Below, piece after piece: positions 1-12,276 of a stretch of 64,000 nt of DNA. Below the pieces are notes generated by a model. That model had not been told where the DNA came from and did no database searches. It saw nothing but the letters and a program-made list of their open reading frames with translations. The stretch lies in assembly GCF_000497755.1 (NCBI RefSeq), contig NZ_AYOD01000015.1:1-64000 (forward strand). The letters are read 5' to 3'. This stretch comes from Aliihoeflea sp. 2WW (GTDB lineage Bacteria > Pseudomonadota > Alphaproteobacteria > Rhizobiales > Rhizobiaceae). Position 1 is the first letter of the stretch. The number at the start of each line of letters is the position of its first letter. A program made the position numbers and the translations under genes.

Positions 1-436
1 AACGTCCCGGCCCATCCGCTTGCGCCTCAAGACCTCAAAGTCGACGCTCACATAAGAGCGATACTTTGTTGTGTCAACCAACTTTCGCTAAACTCGGAGG
101 AAAACCTCCTCGTCGCCAGCAGCGTCGCCGCTGTCGTTGTTGAGCGGGTTATAGGCCCCACACCCCAAAACTGTCAACGACCAATTCAAAGTTTTTGCGA
201 AAGTTTTGTGTCACCCAACGGAACTCCCCACGGAAGATTTGCGCAGCGCCCTTCACATACGCGCGCGTGCCTAACTAGGGCCCCATTGAATGCGCACAGA
301 ACGGGAAGCCGTGGATGGGCCGAACCCGTTCCGGCCCTTTCGTTGACTTCGCAGGTCCCGGCGGGCAATTGTCCGTCACGCACTACAAATCGGCCGCCCC
401 GGTCCAGCGAATCGGGTGGCCCCATGAAGAGATTGC
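1..436. other. Gene-poor left edge, upstream of the M23 peptidase
   Basis: No convincing complete gene is visible here. A minus-strand GTG codon at 51..49 opens 17 codons that run off the window edge and could be the start of a truncated gene, but no ribosome binding site precedes it and the product cannot be identified. A small hairpin (GGAGG-AAAA-CCTCC) lies at 96-109. Bases 60-260 are richer in A+T than the flanks, as expected for a promoter region serving the M23 peptidase gene at 437. Plus-strand frame 1 is open from position 1 to 474, but its translation has no protein-like composition. Confidence 0.4.
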
Positions 437-2386
437 ATGAACGATTTCGATCTGGCCGCACGGGAACTGGGTGACGAGCCGCCGCTCAACGGCGCCGGCC
501 GCTCCGGCCCGCCCGACCGACGGGAGATTTCGGCGCGCTGGCTGTCCGGCACGTTCCTGACGGGCATCACGTCGAGCATCCTGATGGGCGTCGCGCTCTT
601 CGCCGCGCTCGATGCCGGCAACATCGTGCTGCGCGCCTCGCAGGCCGCCACGCCGCTGCCCGGCGATCTGACCGCTGCCGCGTCTGGCGAAGCCACCAAG
701 ACCGGCCGCCTCGTCGCCTCGCGCATCCTCGCGAGCACGTCCGACCGCCGCCGCATGGAAATCTCCACGCTCCAGCGCGAGGACGATGTCGACATCGTGC
801 GCACCGTTCCCTTCGTCCATGTCGACATGGCGCTGGCCGCCGGCCACTCCACCGATCGCGACTACCCGGCCTTCGATCCGCTCGAGGTCTTCGCCGAGGA
901 AGCGCCCGCCGCACCCGCAGTGGCGATGGGCCAGATCTACGGCGCCAAGGTCGAGAGCGAAGTCAGCCTGCGCACCACCGCCTTCCCGCTCGCCGATGCC
1001 ACCTACGACACGCGCAGCGAATTGTCGGCCGAGGAGGTCGAGGCGGTCGTCCGCAACACCGGCGCGATCCTGACCGATGGCGACATCCAGGTCGCCGCGC
1101 TTCACTATGTCGACCCGCAGCGCTTCGGCGACGGCCTGGCCGGCACCGCGCTCGGCAATTACGGCATCCGCGTCGTCCCGGAAAACGTGTCGATCGCACC
1201 GCGCGATGCGCCCGCGGGCGCCGCCGCGCACGAATATGCCGAGGACATGGTGGTGGCCCGCAGCGAGGAGCCGATCGCCGAGCTGCTGGCCGAGGCCGGC
1301 TATGACGACCCGCCCTCCGTGGCGATGGCCGAGGCCGTCGCCAAACTCGTCGACAGCGAGACGCTCGCCGCCGGCTCGGTGCTGCGCATCGGCCTGGAAA
1401 TCCGCGGCGACCGCGCCAGCATCATGCGCGCCAGCCTCTATCAGGAGGCCGCCCACCGCGCGACGGTCGCCATCGACGATCGCGGCCAGTTCGTGCCGGG
1501 CGACGAACCCGAGCCCAATCCGGCGATCTCGATCGCCATGCAGGGCTCGATCCCCGTCGTCGGCGCGACCGGCAACCTGCCGACCGTCTATGACGGCATC
1601 TATCGCGCCGCCTATTCCTACGGGCTCAACCGCGACATGACGCGCCAGCTCATCCGCCTGCTCGCCGCCGAGGTCGACTACCAGTCGCGCCTTGGACCGA
1701 CGGACCGCATCGAGCTCTTCTTCTCCAACCCGGACACCGACGACAACGCGACCGGCGATTCCGAACTGCTCTATGTCAGCGCGTCCTTCGGCGCGACCAC
1801 CCGCAGCTTCTACCGCTTCCAGATGGAAGACGGCACGCTCGACTATTTCGACGAAGAAGGCCGCTCGGCTCGCCAGTTCCTGTTGCGCAATCCGGTCCCC
1901 AACGGGCGCTTCACGTCCGGTTTCGGCGGCCGGCGCCATCCGATCCTCGGCTATGTCCGCGCCCATACCGGCGTCGACTGGGCCGCGCCGCGCGGCACGC
2001 CGATCATCGCCTCGGGCAACGGCACCGTCGAAAAGGCCGGTTGGACCGGCGGCTATGGCCGTCAGACGATCATCCGCCATGCCAATGGCTATGTCTCGTC
2101 CTACAGCCACCAGCACGCGATCGCCGACGGCGTCGTGCCCGGCGCGCGCGTGCGGCAGGGCCAGGTCATCGGTTATGTCGGCTCGACCGGCCTGTCGACC
2201 GGCAATCACCTTCACTACGAGCTGATCGTCAACGGCACCAAGGTGGACCCGATGCGCGTGCGCCTGCCGCAGAACCGCTCCCTCGAAGGCCCGGAGCTCG
2301 AAGCCTTCGCCTATGAGCGCGAGCGCATCGACGCGCTCCTGAATGGCGATCCCGTCCCGCCGCTGCGCATGGCCGCAACCAACTGA
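437..2386 (+). CDS. Membrane-anchored M23 family peptidoglycan metallopeptidase
   Basis: A 649-residue zinc endopeptidase predicted to cut peptide cross-links of peptidoglycan in the periplasm. Residues about 39-60 form a single transmembrane segment. A long extracytoplasmic region of about 430 residues follows, then the LytM/M23 domain at about 490-610. The zinc-site motifs are visible: HxxxD starting at His510 and HLHYE at 591-595. The gene stands alone and is followed by a bidirectional terminator shared with the convergent L,D-transpeptidase gene, so two wall-remodelling enzymes sit tail to tail. By architecture it is MepM-like (a D,D-endopeptidase), but an activator of amidases cannot be excluded. 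The ATG at 437 has a weak GAAGAG ribosome site. Confidence 0.88.
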   Translation: MNDFDLAARELGDEPPLNGAGRSGPPDRREISARWLSGTFLTGITSSILMGVALFAALDAGNIVLRASQAATPLPGDLTAAASGEATKTGRLVASRILASTSDRRRMEISTLQREDDVDIVRTVPFVHVDMALAAGHSTDRDYPAFDPLEVFAEEAPAAPAVAMGQIYGAKVESEVSLRTTAFPLADATYDTRSELSAEEVEAVVRNTGAILTDGDIQVAALHYVDPQRFGDGLAGTALGNYGIRVVPENVSIAPRDAPAGAAAHEYAEDMVVARSEEPIAELLAEAGYDDPPSVAMAEAVAKLVDSETLAAGSVLRIGLEIRGDRASIMRASLYQEAAHRATVAIDDRGQFVPGDEPEPNPAISIAMQGSIPVVGATGNLPTVYDGIYRAAYSYGLNRDMTRQLIRLLAAEVDYQSRLGPTDRIELFFSNPDTDDNATGDSELLYVSASFGATTRSFYRFQMEDGTLDYFDEEGRSARQFLLRNPVPNGRFTSGFGGRRHPILGYVRAHTGVDWAAPRGTPIIASGNGTVEKAGWTGGYGRQTIIRHANGYVSSYSHQHAIADGVVPGARVRQGQVIGYVGSTGLSTGNHLHYELIVNGTKVDPMRVRLPQNRSLEGPELEAFAYERERIDALLNGDPVPPLRMAATN

Positions 2387-2393
2387 GCCAAAG

Positions 2394-2422
2394 AAAAAGG
2401 GCCGCCGAAGCAGCCCTTTTTC
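2394..2422. terminator. Bidirectional intrinsic terminator
   Basis: Stem AAAAAGGGC at 2394-2402 pairs with GCCCTTTTT at 2413-2421 around a 10-base loop. The A-tract and T-tract make it usable on both strands, between the convergent M23 peptidase and L,D-transpeptidase genes. Confidence 0.8.
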
Positions 2423-2442
2423 GTTTCTGTCGGTCCGAAACC

Positions 2443-3942
2443 CTATTCCTGAAACTCGACCGTCACGCCCTTCGAAACCAGCTTGGCGAGTTCCTGCGCA
2501 TCCCAGTTGGTGAGCCGGATGCAGCCATTCGAATAGGTCTTGCCGATCTTCGACGGTTCGGGCGTGCCGTGGATGCCGTAGGTCGGCTTCGACAGCGCGA
2601 TCCATACGGAGCCCACCGGTCCGTTCGGGCCGGGCGGGATCGTCAGCACCCGGTCATTGTCGCCCTGCTTGAAGTTGATCTTCGGATTGTAGGTGTATTC
2701 GGGATCGAGCGCGATGCGCTCCACCGTATGCGTGCCGGTCGGCGACGGCGTCGCCTGCGAGCCGATCGTCGCCGGATAGGCGACGACGAGCCTGCCCGTC
2801 GCATCGAAGGCGCGAACCTGCTTGGAACTCTTGTCGGCGATGATCCGGACGACCGGCTCGCGCTTGGGTCGTGGAACGTTCGCGACGCGTATTCGCGTTC
2901 CCGGGCGCTCGAAATTCACGCCTGAATTAAGCGCGCGCAGATAGTTCTCGTCCATGTGGAAGCGCTCGGCGAGCTTTTCGGCGACCGACGTGTAGCCCAG
3001 CGTCTCGAGCTGCGCCTTCTCGCCGTAATCCTCGGGAACCGAGGCGATGAACGGGCCGGCGGCATCGACGGGCGTGATTTCGTATTCGACGAAGGCGTCG
3101 CCGCCGGTCTGTGCCAGCACGTCGTCGATCGACTGCTTGTCATAGGTGCGCATGGCCTCGCCGCGCAGTTCCTGATAGGTCGCGATCGCCTTGTTGACGT
3201 TGTCGCCCATCCGGCCGTCGATCACGCCGGGCGAAGCGCCGATGCGCGACAGGACGATCTGGATCTTGGCCACGTCCTCGCTGGCGCCGGCGAGCGAAGC
3301 GCGCGGCGTCGAGATGGAGGGCGGCTGCATTCCCGGATCGATCTCGATCACCGTTCCCGGCTGCGTCAGCCCCGCCGGCTCTTCGCCGGAAACGCTGGCG
3401 GTCGCCTCGTTGCCGAGCGGCTGGCGCTCGACGCCGCCGACGGCCGGCGGCTGCATTTGCGGCTGCGGTGCGGCAAGCTGCGGCGTGCTCGGCTGGGGCT
3501 GCGGCGCTGCCATTTGCGGCTGCGGCGGGATCGGCGGCGGTTCGCGAAATTCGGGGAAGCCGTCGGATCGGCCGCCGGGATAGCGCCCGAGTTCGCGCAG
3601 CCTTTGCTCACGGCGCAGGCGCTGGTCGTCCTCATACGGGTCGTAGCGCTCGGGCTCGACATAGTCGCCGCCCCACGGATCGGGCTCGATGAAGCGCTCG
3701 CGCTGGACCGCTCCGCCGCCGCCCTCGCCGACGATCGCGATGACCTCGCCCGTATAGGGGTCGACGAGAACCTCGCGCCCGAACTGATCGTAATAGACGT
3801 CGACTTCGCGCTGGGCGACCTGCACCCCGTCGCGCGCATCGGCACGCCGTTCGGGCGGCTCGGCGACCGAGATGGCGGCGCCTGCGGTGCCGGCCGAAAG
3901 AAGCATGCCGAGAAGGGTGAGGGAAAACGGTCGTGCGATCAT
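2443..3942 (-). CDS. L,D-transpeptidase (YkuD family) with peptidoglycan-binding domain
   Basis: A secreted enzyme of 499 residues predicted to form 3-3 peptidoglycan cross-links or attach envelope proteins to the wall. An N-terminal signal peptide ends near AGA. A Pro/Gln-rich linker follows, then a peptidoglycan_binding_1-like segment, and a C-terminal YkuD catalytic domain. The YkuD signature is complete: IHGT, then about 16 residues later SNGCIRL with the nucleophilic Cys near residue 474. I chose the ATG at 3942; a TTG three codons upstream is possible. The gene converges on the M23 peptidase gene. The exact cross-linking role is inferred from the family. Confidence 0.9.
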   Translation of the reverse strand: MIARPFSLTLLGMLLSAGTAGAAISVAEPPERRADARDGVQVAQREVDVYYDQFGREVLVDPYTGEVIAIVGEGGGGAVQRERFIEPDPWGGDYVEPERYDPYEDDQRLRREQRLRELGRYPGGRSDGFPEFREPPPIPPQPQMAAPQPQPSTPQLAAPQPQMQPPAVGGVERQPLGNEATASVSGEEPAGLTQPGTVIEIDPGMQPPSISTPRASLAGASEDVAKIQIVLSRIGASPGVIDGRMGDNVNKAIATYQELRGEAMRTYDKQSIDDVLAQTGGDAFVEYEITPVDAAGPFIASVPEDYGEKAQLETLGYTSVAEKLAERFHMDENYLRALNSGVNFERPGTRIRVANVPRPKREPVVRIIADKSSKQVRAFDATGRLVVAYPATIGSQATPSPTGTHTVERIALDPEYTYNPKINFKQGDNDRVLTIPPGPNGPVGSVWIALSKPTYGIHGTPEPSKIGKTYSNGCIRLTNWDAQELAKLVSKGVTVEFQE

Positions 3943-4049
3943 TTTTATCAAACCAGCCAGATGCGTTACGGTTGCACGCAGTGATCAAACTTGATCACCG
4001 CCTCGCGGCGACGAGCCGACTATGGTTCATGAAGGATGAACGGGACATG

Positions 4050-4090
4050 AAAATGGCCGGCCCGGGCCTTCGAGGCTGCCCGGACCGGCC
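4050..4090 (-). terminator. Intrinsic terminator of clpB
   Basis: A GC-rich hairpin with arms at 4055-4067 and 4078-4090 pairs 12 of 13 positions with one C-A mismatch. Read on the minus strand it is followed by ATTTTC and lies 16 bases after the clpB stop codon. Confidence 0.7.
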
Positions 4091-4105
4091 TATCTGAAAT
4101 CATGA

Positions 4106-6712
<2,607 letters not shown>

Positions 6713-6809
6713 GTCTTCCTGTCTCCGTTCCGTCCCCGGCCTGGCACGCAGCGCCGGTTCAGATTGTGGTGACGGGCCCCCGTCGTTCCGGCAGGCCCCG
6801 TTGATCGCA

Positions 6810-6838
6810 ATATGGGAAGACCGCCCGACGCGCTCAAG
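6810..6838 (-). promoter_or_regulatory. Heat-shock (RpoH/sigma-32) promoter for clpB
   Basis: On the minus strand CTTGAGC (6838-6832) is separated by 14 bases from TCCCATAT (6817-6810). This closely fits the sigma-32 consensus CTTGAAA - 11 to 16 bases - CCCCATNT. It lies about 100 bases upstream of the clpB ATG. The match is seen in the sequence; use by RpoH is inferred. Confidence 0.72.
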
Positions 6839-6862
6839 TGAATCCGCATGCCACGCGGCAAC

Positions 6863-6893
6863 AAAAAAGGGCGGTGGATGACCACCGCCCTTT
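6863..6893 (-). terminator. Intrinsic terminator after the DUF4167 gene
   Basis: Perfect 9-bp stem GGGCGGTGG (6869-6877) / CCACCGCCC (6882-6890) with a 4-base loop. On the minus strand it is followed by six T residues and lies just after the DUF4167 stop codon. It should also insulate the clpB promoter from upstream transcription. Confidence 0.88.
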
Positions 6894-6916
6894 CGGAATT
6901 CTCATCGCTGGCCCGA

Positions 6917-7750
6917 TCAGGCCGCCGCCTCGCCGACATCGTCCGACTTCTCGTCGGCCGGGCCTGCGCTTTCGCCCTCCTCCGCCTTCAGGCGCGGACG
7001 GCGCGTGCGACGCGGCTTGCGCTCGCCGGTGTCGTCGCCGGCAGCTTCGGCGCTCTGCACGCTCGCGGCAAGCTGGGCCGGGCTCGAAACGGCCGGAGCC
7101 TCGCCTTCGCCAGCACCCTGTTCGGCGCGCGGTGCACGCTCGCGGCGCGGCGCCCGCTGCCTGCGGCCTTCACCGACGGCAGCATCTTCCTGGTTGAGCG
7201 CGACCTCGGCCGGAACGCCGTCGATCACCGGCTGCGGACCGCTGCCGTCGGCAGCCGCCTGTTCTTCGCGGTTCTCGCGGTTGCCGCGATTGTCCCGGTC
7301 GCGATTGTCGCGGTTCGGGCGGTCGCCGCGCGGCTGCTGGTTCTGATCGCCGCGCTGGCTCTGGCCCTGATTGTTGTTGTTGCCGTCGAAGCCGGCATCG
7401 TTGTCGTCGCCGTCCTCGTCGTCATCATCGCGCGTGTCGCGCTGCTGCTGCTGCGTCGCGGCCTGCTGCGCAAGCGCTGTAGCGATGATGCGGTTATAGT
7501 GCTCGGCGTGCTGGAGATAGTTCTCCGCCATCACGCGATCGCCCGAGCTCTGCGCATCACGCGCCAGCGTCGTGTACTTCTCGGCGATCTGCTGGGCGGT
7601 CCCGCGGATCTTGACGTCCGGACCGTTGCTCTCATAGCTGCGGGTAAGCGGGTTCGGCCCCTTGCGGTTGTTGTTGTTGCCGTTGTTGCTGCTGTTATTA
7701 TTATTGTTGTTGCCGCGTCCGCGCATGCGCCTGTTCTGCTGTGGCCTCAT
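6917..7750 (-). CDS. DUF4167 domain protein, Asn/Arg-rich and largely disordered
   Basis: A 277-residue protein of unknown function found in Alphaproteobacteria. The N-terminus is basic and contains a run of Asn, Ser and Gly residues (about residues 10-30), followed by the conserved DUF4167 helical segment (about 30-95). The rest is a long low-complexity tail rich in Asn, Gln, Asp, Arg and Glu with RGD/RNRD-like repeats, predicted to be disordered. The poly-Asn segment is encoded by an A+T-rich GTT/ATT microsatellite on the plus strand around 7665-7720. I chose the ATG at 7750 because GAAGAG lies just upstream; an upstream in-frame start is less likely. It lies downstream of prfA-prmC. The composition suggests nucleic-acid or ribosome association, but that is only inference. 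Confidence 0.85.
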   Translation of the reverse strand: MRPQQNRRMRGRGNNNNNNSSNNGNNNNRKGPNPLTRSYESNGPDVKIRGTAQQIAEKYTTLARDAQSSGDRVMAENYLQHAEHYNRIIATALAQQAATQQQQRDTRDDDDEDGDDNDAGFDGNNNNQGQSQRGDQNQQPRGDRPNRDNRDRDNRGNRENREEQAAADGSGPQPVIDGVPAEVALNQEDAAVGEGRRQRAPRRERAPRAEQGAGEGEAPAVSSPAQLAASVQSAEAAGDDTGERKPRRTRRPRLKAEEGESAGPADEKSDDVGEAAA

Positions 7751-8041
7751 CAGTTTCTCTTCATCTTTCAGGAATATCCATGCGGCGCCCGGGCCTTGCC
7801 CGTTCCGCAATATCGCTCCGGCGATCAGCCGCTCGAAGCGCTATCGCCACTTGTCCCGCTTTTCGGTTTCGCGTCACGCCCGGACATTCCCCGCGCGAAG
7901 CAAAGGCGTCTCATACGCAGAAGGCAGTTTGTGTCACGGGAACCGAATCGATGACAGCACTGCCTGCTTCGTCACATCCGGTAGCCGAAACCTAGCGGGA
8001 TTGCTTTGTTTTGCCAAGTCCTTTTTGCGGGGCATCCCCGG

Positions 8042-8896
8042 TCAGCCGCGCCGCCGGAAGATCAAAACGCGATCGTTTCCACCGAGATCTTTGCGTGCCG
8101 CCTGGTACGCGAAACCTGCACTCTCGAAGATTGCGGTCACCGCGTCCTTCTGGTCATGCCCGATCTCGACGCCGATCGATCCTGCGCTGGTCAGATGCGC
8201 CCCGGCGCCCGTTGCGATGGTTCGGTAGCAATCGAGCCCGTCCGGTCCGCCATCGAGCGCTGCTGGCGGGTCGAACCCGCGCACATCCAGATCGAGATCG
8301 GCGATATCTGTGGTCGCGATATAGGGCGGATTTGAGACGATCACGTCGAATTTGCCCGCGACACCCGCAAACCAGTCCGATTTCACCGTCCTGAACCGGT
8401 CCGCGACACCGTTCAAGTCGGCATTGGCGGCCGCCGTTTCAAGAGCATCGTCCGAAACATCGACCGCGACGCCGCGCGCCTGCGGCAGTTCGGCGAGAAG
8501 CGCGATCAGGATCGCACCCGTCCCGGTGCCGAGATCGAGGATGCGCAGCGCGCCCTCGCCCGCCAGCGCCAGCACCGCATCGACCAGCACTTCGGTATCC
8601 GGCCGCGGCTCCAGCGTCCCGGCCGAAATCCGCATCGGCAATCCGTAGAACTCGCGCGTCCCGAGGATGCGATGCACCGGCTCGCGCCCTGCCCGCCGCG
8701 CCAGCGCGGCCTCGATCTCTTCCACATGCGGCCCGGCAACGAGCTGGTCCGGACGCGCGATCAGGTCGAGCCGCGTCGTCCCGGTCACATGCTCGACGAT
8801 CAGCCGCGCATCGATCTCGGCACTGTCGATGCCGGCTTCCTCGAGGCGCCTCTTCGCCCGCCGCATCGTCTCGCCGAGTTCGACCGGCTCAGCCAT
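8042..8896 (-). CDS. prmC: Release-factor glutamine N5-methyltransferase PrmC
   Basis: A 284-residue SAM-dependent methyltransferase that methylates the Gln of the GGQ motif in release factors 1 and 2. The N-terminal helical domain is followed by a Rossmann fold with motif I ([10 protein letters not shown]) and the diagnostic NPPY motif (SNPPYIAT, about 187-194). It overlaps the end of prfA by 8 bases (8889-8896), so translation is probably coupled to that of its own substrate. Family length and motifs are normal. Confidence 0.97.
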   Translation of the reverse strand: MAEPVELGETMRRAKRRLEEAGIDSAEIDARLIVEHVTGTTRLDLIARPDQLVAGPHVEEIEAALARRAGREPVHRILGTREFYGLPMRISAGTLEPRPDTEVLVDAVLALAGEGALRILDLGTGTGAILIALLAELPQARGVAVDVSDDALETAAANADLNGVADRFRTVKSDWFAGVAGKFDVIVSNPPYIATTDIADLDLDVRGFDPPAALDGGPDGLDCYRTIATGAGAHLTSAGSIGVEIGHDQKDAVTAIFESAGFAYQAARKDLGGNDRVLIFRRRG

Positions 8897-9968
8897 GTGT
8901 GCCCATGTCGGCGAGCAGCTTCGACTGATGGTCCGAGATCAGCGCGTCGATCACCTCGTCGAGTTCGCCCTGCAGCACGCGGTCGAGCTTGTAGAGCGTC
9001 AGGTTGATGCGATGGTCGGTGAGCCGGCCTTGCGGGAAATTATAGGTGCGGATGCGCTCCGAGCGGTCGCCCGAGCCGACCTGCGTGCGCCGCGATTCCG
9101 AGCGCTCGTCGGCAAGCCGCGTGCGCTCGATGTCGTAGAGCCGCGCGCGCAGGATCTGCATCGCCTTGGCGCGGTTCTGGTGCTGCGACTTCTCCGCCGA
9201 GACCACCATGATGCCGGTCGGCAGATGGGTGATGCGCACGGCCGAATCGGTCGTGTTCACATGCTGCCCGCCGGCGCCCGAGGCGCGCATCGTGTCGATG
9301 CGGATGTCCTCGGCGCGGATGTCGATGTCGACCTCCTCGGCCTCCGGCAGCACGGCGACGGTTGCCGCCGAGGTGTGGATGCGCCCGCCGCCCTCGGTTT
9401 CCGGCACGCGCTGGACGCGATGAACGCCCGATTCGAATTTCAGCTTGGCGAAGACGCCTTTGCCGGAAACCGTTGCGATGATTTCCTTGTAGCCGCCGAC
9501 CTCCCCTTCGCTCGCCGAAATCAGCTCGATCTTCCAGCCCTGCGCCGCCGCATAGCGCTCATACATGCGGAAGAGATCGCCGGCGAAAAGCGCCGCCTCG
9601 TCGCCGCCGGTGCCGGCGCGAATTTCGAGGATGGCGTTCTTCTCGTCGGCCGAATCCTTCGGCAGCATCAGGATCTGGATTTCCTGCTGCAGCGCCTCCA
9701 CCCGTTCCTCCACCGCCGGCCGGTCGGCTTCGGCGAGCTGGCGCATCTCCTTGTCGAGAGAGCGGTCGGCCAGCATCGCCTCGAGGTCGGCCAGTTCCCC
9801 TTCCGCCGCCAGCAATTCGCGCACCTTGCCGACGATGTCCTGCAGTTCGGAATATTCGGAGGCGAGCTTCACATAGGCCTCGGCCTCGGGCCCGGCCGCC
9901 ATCTGCGCCTCGAGCATGTCGAAGCGCTTGATGACCTGGTCCATCCGGTCGCGCGGCAGTTCGATCAT
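8889..9968 (-). CDS. prfA: Peptide chain release factor 1
   Basis: A 359-residue class I release factor that recognises UAA and UAG at the ribosomal A site. It has an N-terminal helical domain, a codon-recognition domain, and the catalytic GGQ motif within [12 protein letters not shown]. The basic C-terminal region is intact. It is the first gene of the prfA-prmC pair and starts 12 bases after the ptsP stop codon, so ptsP-prfA-prmC probably form one operon. Confidence 0.98.
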   Translation of the reverse strand: MIELPRDRMDQVIKRFDMLEAQMAAGPEAEAYVKLASEYSELQDIVGKVRELLAAEGELADLEAMLADRSLDKEMRQLAEADRPAVEERVEALQQEIQILMLPKDSADEKNAILEIRAGTGGDEAALFAGDLFRMYERYAAAQGWKIELISASEGEVGGYKEIIATVSGKGVFAKLKFESGVHRVQRVPETEGGGRIHTSAATVAVLPEAEEVDIDIRAEDIRIDTMRASGAGGQHVNTTDSAVRITHLPTGIMVVSAEKSQHQNRAKAMQILRARLYDIERTRLADERSESRRTQVGSGDRSERIRTYNFPQGRLTDHRINLTLYKLDRVLQGELDEVIDALISDHQSKLLADMGTHG

Positions 9969-9980
9969 TCTATGAAATTC

Positions 9981-12251
9981 CTAAAGTGAGACGCCGTGCT
10001 GGTCGGCAAAGCCGGAGAGCAACGCGCGTATATCGGCATGTTCGGCCGTCGTGTCGAGGGCGTCGTCGAGCACCCGCGTCAGCGTGCCGAGCGGCAGGTC
10101 GCGCAGCATCGCCTTCACCGGCCCGATCGCCGCCGGCGACATGGAGATCGAGCGGAACCCGACGCCCAGCAGCGCCATTGCCGGCAGCGGCCGTCCGGCC
10201 ATCTCGCCGCAAAGCGTTACCGGCGTCCCATGCGCCACGCCCGCCCGCGCCACCTGACGCAAGAGCCGCAGGAACGGCACCGAAAGCGGCGTGAACCGGT
10301 CGGCCAGAAGCGTGTTGCCGCGGTCGGACGCGGTCACGAACTGGAAAAGGTCGTTCGAGCCGACCGAGACGAAATCGACCTTCGCCATCAGCTCGTCGAG
10401 TTGCCAGAGAAGCGAAGGCACTTCCAGCATCGCGCCGAGCTTGAAGCTCGTCGGCAGGTGGTGGCCGAATCGGGCGAGATGGCGAACCTCGCGGTCGAAG
10501 ATGTCGCGCGCCGCGTCGATCTCGGAAAGCTCCGTCACCATCGGCAGCATGACACGCAATTCGCGCCCGCCGGCAGCCTTGAGCAGCGCGCGGATCTGCG
10601 TGCGCAGAAGCCCCGGCCTGTCGAGCGTCAGGCGGATCGCGCGCCAACCAAGCGCCGGGTTTTCTTCCTGTCCCGCACCCTTGAAATAGGGCAGCACCTT
10701 GTCGCCGCCGATGTCGATGGTGCGGAATGTCACCGGTTTCTTGCCGGCTGCCTCCAGCACGTCGCGGTAGAGCCGCTCCTGCGCCTCCGCGCGCGGGAAG
10801 GTCGCCGCCACCATGAACTGGAGTTCGGTGCGAAAGAGCCCGATCCCGGCCGCGCCCGCCTCGGTAAGCTGCGGCAGGTCAACGGCCAGCCCAGCATTCA
10901 TCATCAGGTCGATATGGACGCCATCCTTCGTCGCCGAAGGCTTGTCACGCAGTTCGCGATAGAGCTCCTGCCGGCGGGCGCGGAAGCGCACCTTCTCGGC
11001 ATAGGCCGCCTCGACGTCGGCTTGCGGACGCAGATGGACCCGCCCTTCCTCGCCGTCGACGATGATCGCGTCGCCATTCTCGGACATCGAGACGACGCCC
11101 TTCATCTGGCCGGTGACGGGAATACCCATCGCGCGTGCGACGATCACCACATGGCTCGTCACGGCGCCCTCTTCGAGCACCAGCCCGCGCAGCTTGTCGC
11201 GCGGATAGTCAAGAAGCTCGGCCGCGCCCATCTGGCGCGCGACGACGATGGCATCGCGGTTCATCAACGCCGCCAGCACCTCGGGACCGCGCCCCATCAA
11301 TTGCCGCAAGAGCCGGTTCGCGAGATCGTCGAAATCGCTCATCCGCTCGCGCAGATAAGGGTCGGTCATGTGCAGCATGCGCGCGCGCATGTCCGACTGC
11401 ACCTTTTCCACCGCCGCCTCGGCGGTCAGGCCGTTGCGCACGGCCTCTTCCAGCCGCCTGATCCAGCCGCGGTCGTTGGCGAACATGCGGTAGGCTTCCA
11501 GCACCTCGCGATGCTCGCCCTCGAAGGCCACGTCCCGGCGCGACAGCATGTCGTCGATGGACAGCCGCAGCGAGCCGAGCGCCTCGCCGAGCCGCTCCAG
11601 TTCGGTGTCCGTGTCTTCGTTGAAGAGGTTGGTGACGACGATGCGCGGCTCGTGCAGTACGACATGGCCGAGCCCGACGCCGTCATTGAGCGGCAGTCCG
11701 ACGAAGCTCACCGGGCGCGACAAATCGAGTTCGAGGCCGGGCCGCGTCAGCCGCGCCAGATCGCCGGTGGCGATCATCTCGGCGATGACCATGGCGATCG
11801 TTTCCAGCGCCTCGACCTCGTCGTCGCGATATTGCCGCATGGTGCGGTTCTGCACGACGAGAACGCCGAGCGTGCGCCCGGCCCTCAGAACCGGCACGCC
11901 GAGGAAGGAATTGTAGATCTCTTCGCCCGTTTCCGGGAGATAGGCGAAGGCGGGGTGCTTCTGCGCGTCGGACAAATTGAGCGCACGCGCGCTCGCCGCG
12001 ATCGTGCCGACGAGGCCCTGGCCGAGCTTGAGCTGCGCCAGATGAACCGAACCGGGGTTCAGGCCTTCGGTGGCGTAGAGTTCGAGGATGGAATCGGCGC
12101 GCAGCACGTAGAGCGAGCAGACCTCGGCGACCATGTTGGAGGCGATTTCGCGCACGATCCGGTCGAGCCGCTCCTGCGGCTCAAGCGCTTCCGCCATGAG
12201 CTCGCGCAGCCGTCTCAGCAATACGCGCGGTCCCGCCGCCATGTCACGCAT
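9981..12251 (-). CDS. ptsP: Nitrogen phosphotransferase system enzyme I (EI-Ntr)
   Basis: A 756-residue phosphoenolpyruvate-protein phosphotransferase. An N-terminal GAF domain (about 1-165) precedes the HPr-binding, phosphohistidine and PEP-binding domains of enzyme I. The active-site histidine lies in the motif AVTSHVVIVARAMG. The GAF domain identifies it as PtsP rather than the sugar PTS enzyme. It starts the Ntr phosphorelay to NPr and EIIA-Ntr, which in Alphaproteobacteria links nitrogen status to potassium uptake, (p)ppGpp and carbon storage (family knowledge). It lies 80 bases downstream of lysC, with a GC hairpin between them. A second in-frame ATG at 12242 is possible. Confidence 0.96.
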   Translation of the reverse strand: MRDMAAGPRVLLRRLRELMAEALEPQERLDRIVREIASNMVAEVCSLYVLRADSILELYATEGLNPGSVHLAQLKLGQGLVGTIAASARALNLSDAQKHPAFAYLPETGEEIYNSFLGVPVLRAGRTLGVLVVQNRTMRQYRDDEVEALETIAMVIAEMIATGDLARLTRPGLELDLSRPVSFVGLPLNDGVGLGHVVLHEPRIVVTNLFNEDTDTELERLGEALGSLRLSIDDMLSRRDVAFEGEHREVLEAYRMFANDRGWIRRLEEAVRNGLTAEAAVEKVQSDMRARMLHMTDPYLRERMSDFDDLANRLLRQLMGRGPEVLAALMNRDAIVVARQMGAAELLDYPRDKLRGLVLEEGAVTSHVVIVARAMGIPVTGQMKGVVSMSENGDAIIVDGEEGRVHLRPQADVEAAYAEKVRFRARRQELYRELRDKPSATKDGVHIDLMMNAGLAVDLPQLTEAGAAGIGLFRTELQFMVAATFPRAEAQERLYRDVLEAAGKKPVTFRTIDIGGDKVLPYFKGAGQEENPALGWRAIRLTLDRPGLLRTQIRALLKAAGGRELRVMLPMVTELSEIDAARDIFDREVRHLARFGHHLPTSFKLGAMLEVPSLLWQLDELMAKVDFVSVGSNDLFQFVTASDRGNTLLADRFTPLSVPFLRLLRQVARAGVAHGTPVTLCGEMAGRPLPAMALLGVGFRSISMSPAAIGPVKAMLRDLPLGTLTRVLDDALDTTAEHADIRALLSGFADQHGVSL

Positions 12252-12276
12252 CGACCGTTCTCTCCAACGGCTCTAC

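Noticed and set aside
383-2605. 740-codon open frame antisense to the M23 peptidase
   Set aside because: Low-complexity shadow translation overlapping two recognised genes.
7660-7720. GTT/ATT-rich tract as a foreign or AT-rich mobile segment
   Set aside because: It lies in frame within the DUF4167 gene and simply encodes Asn-rich sequence.
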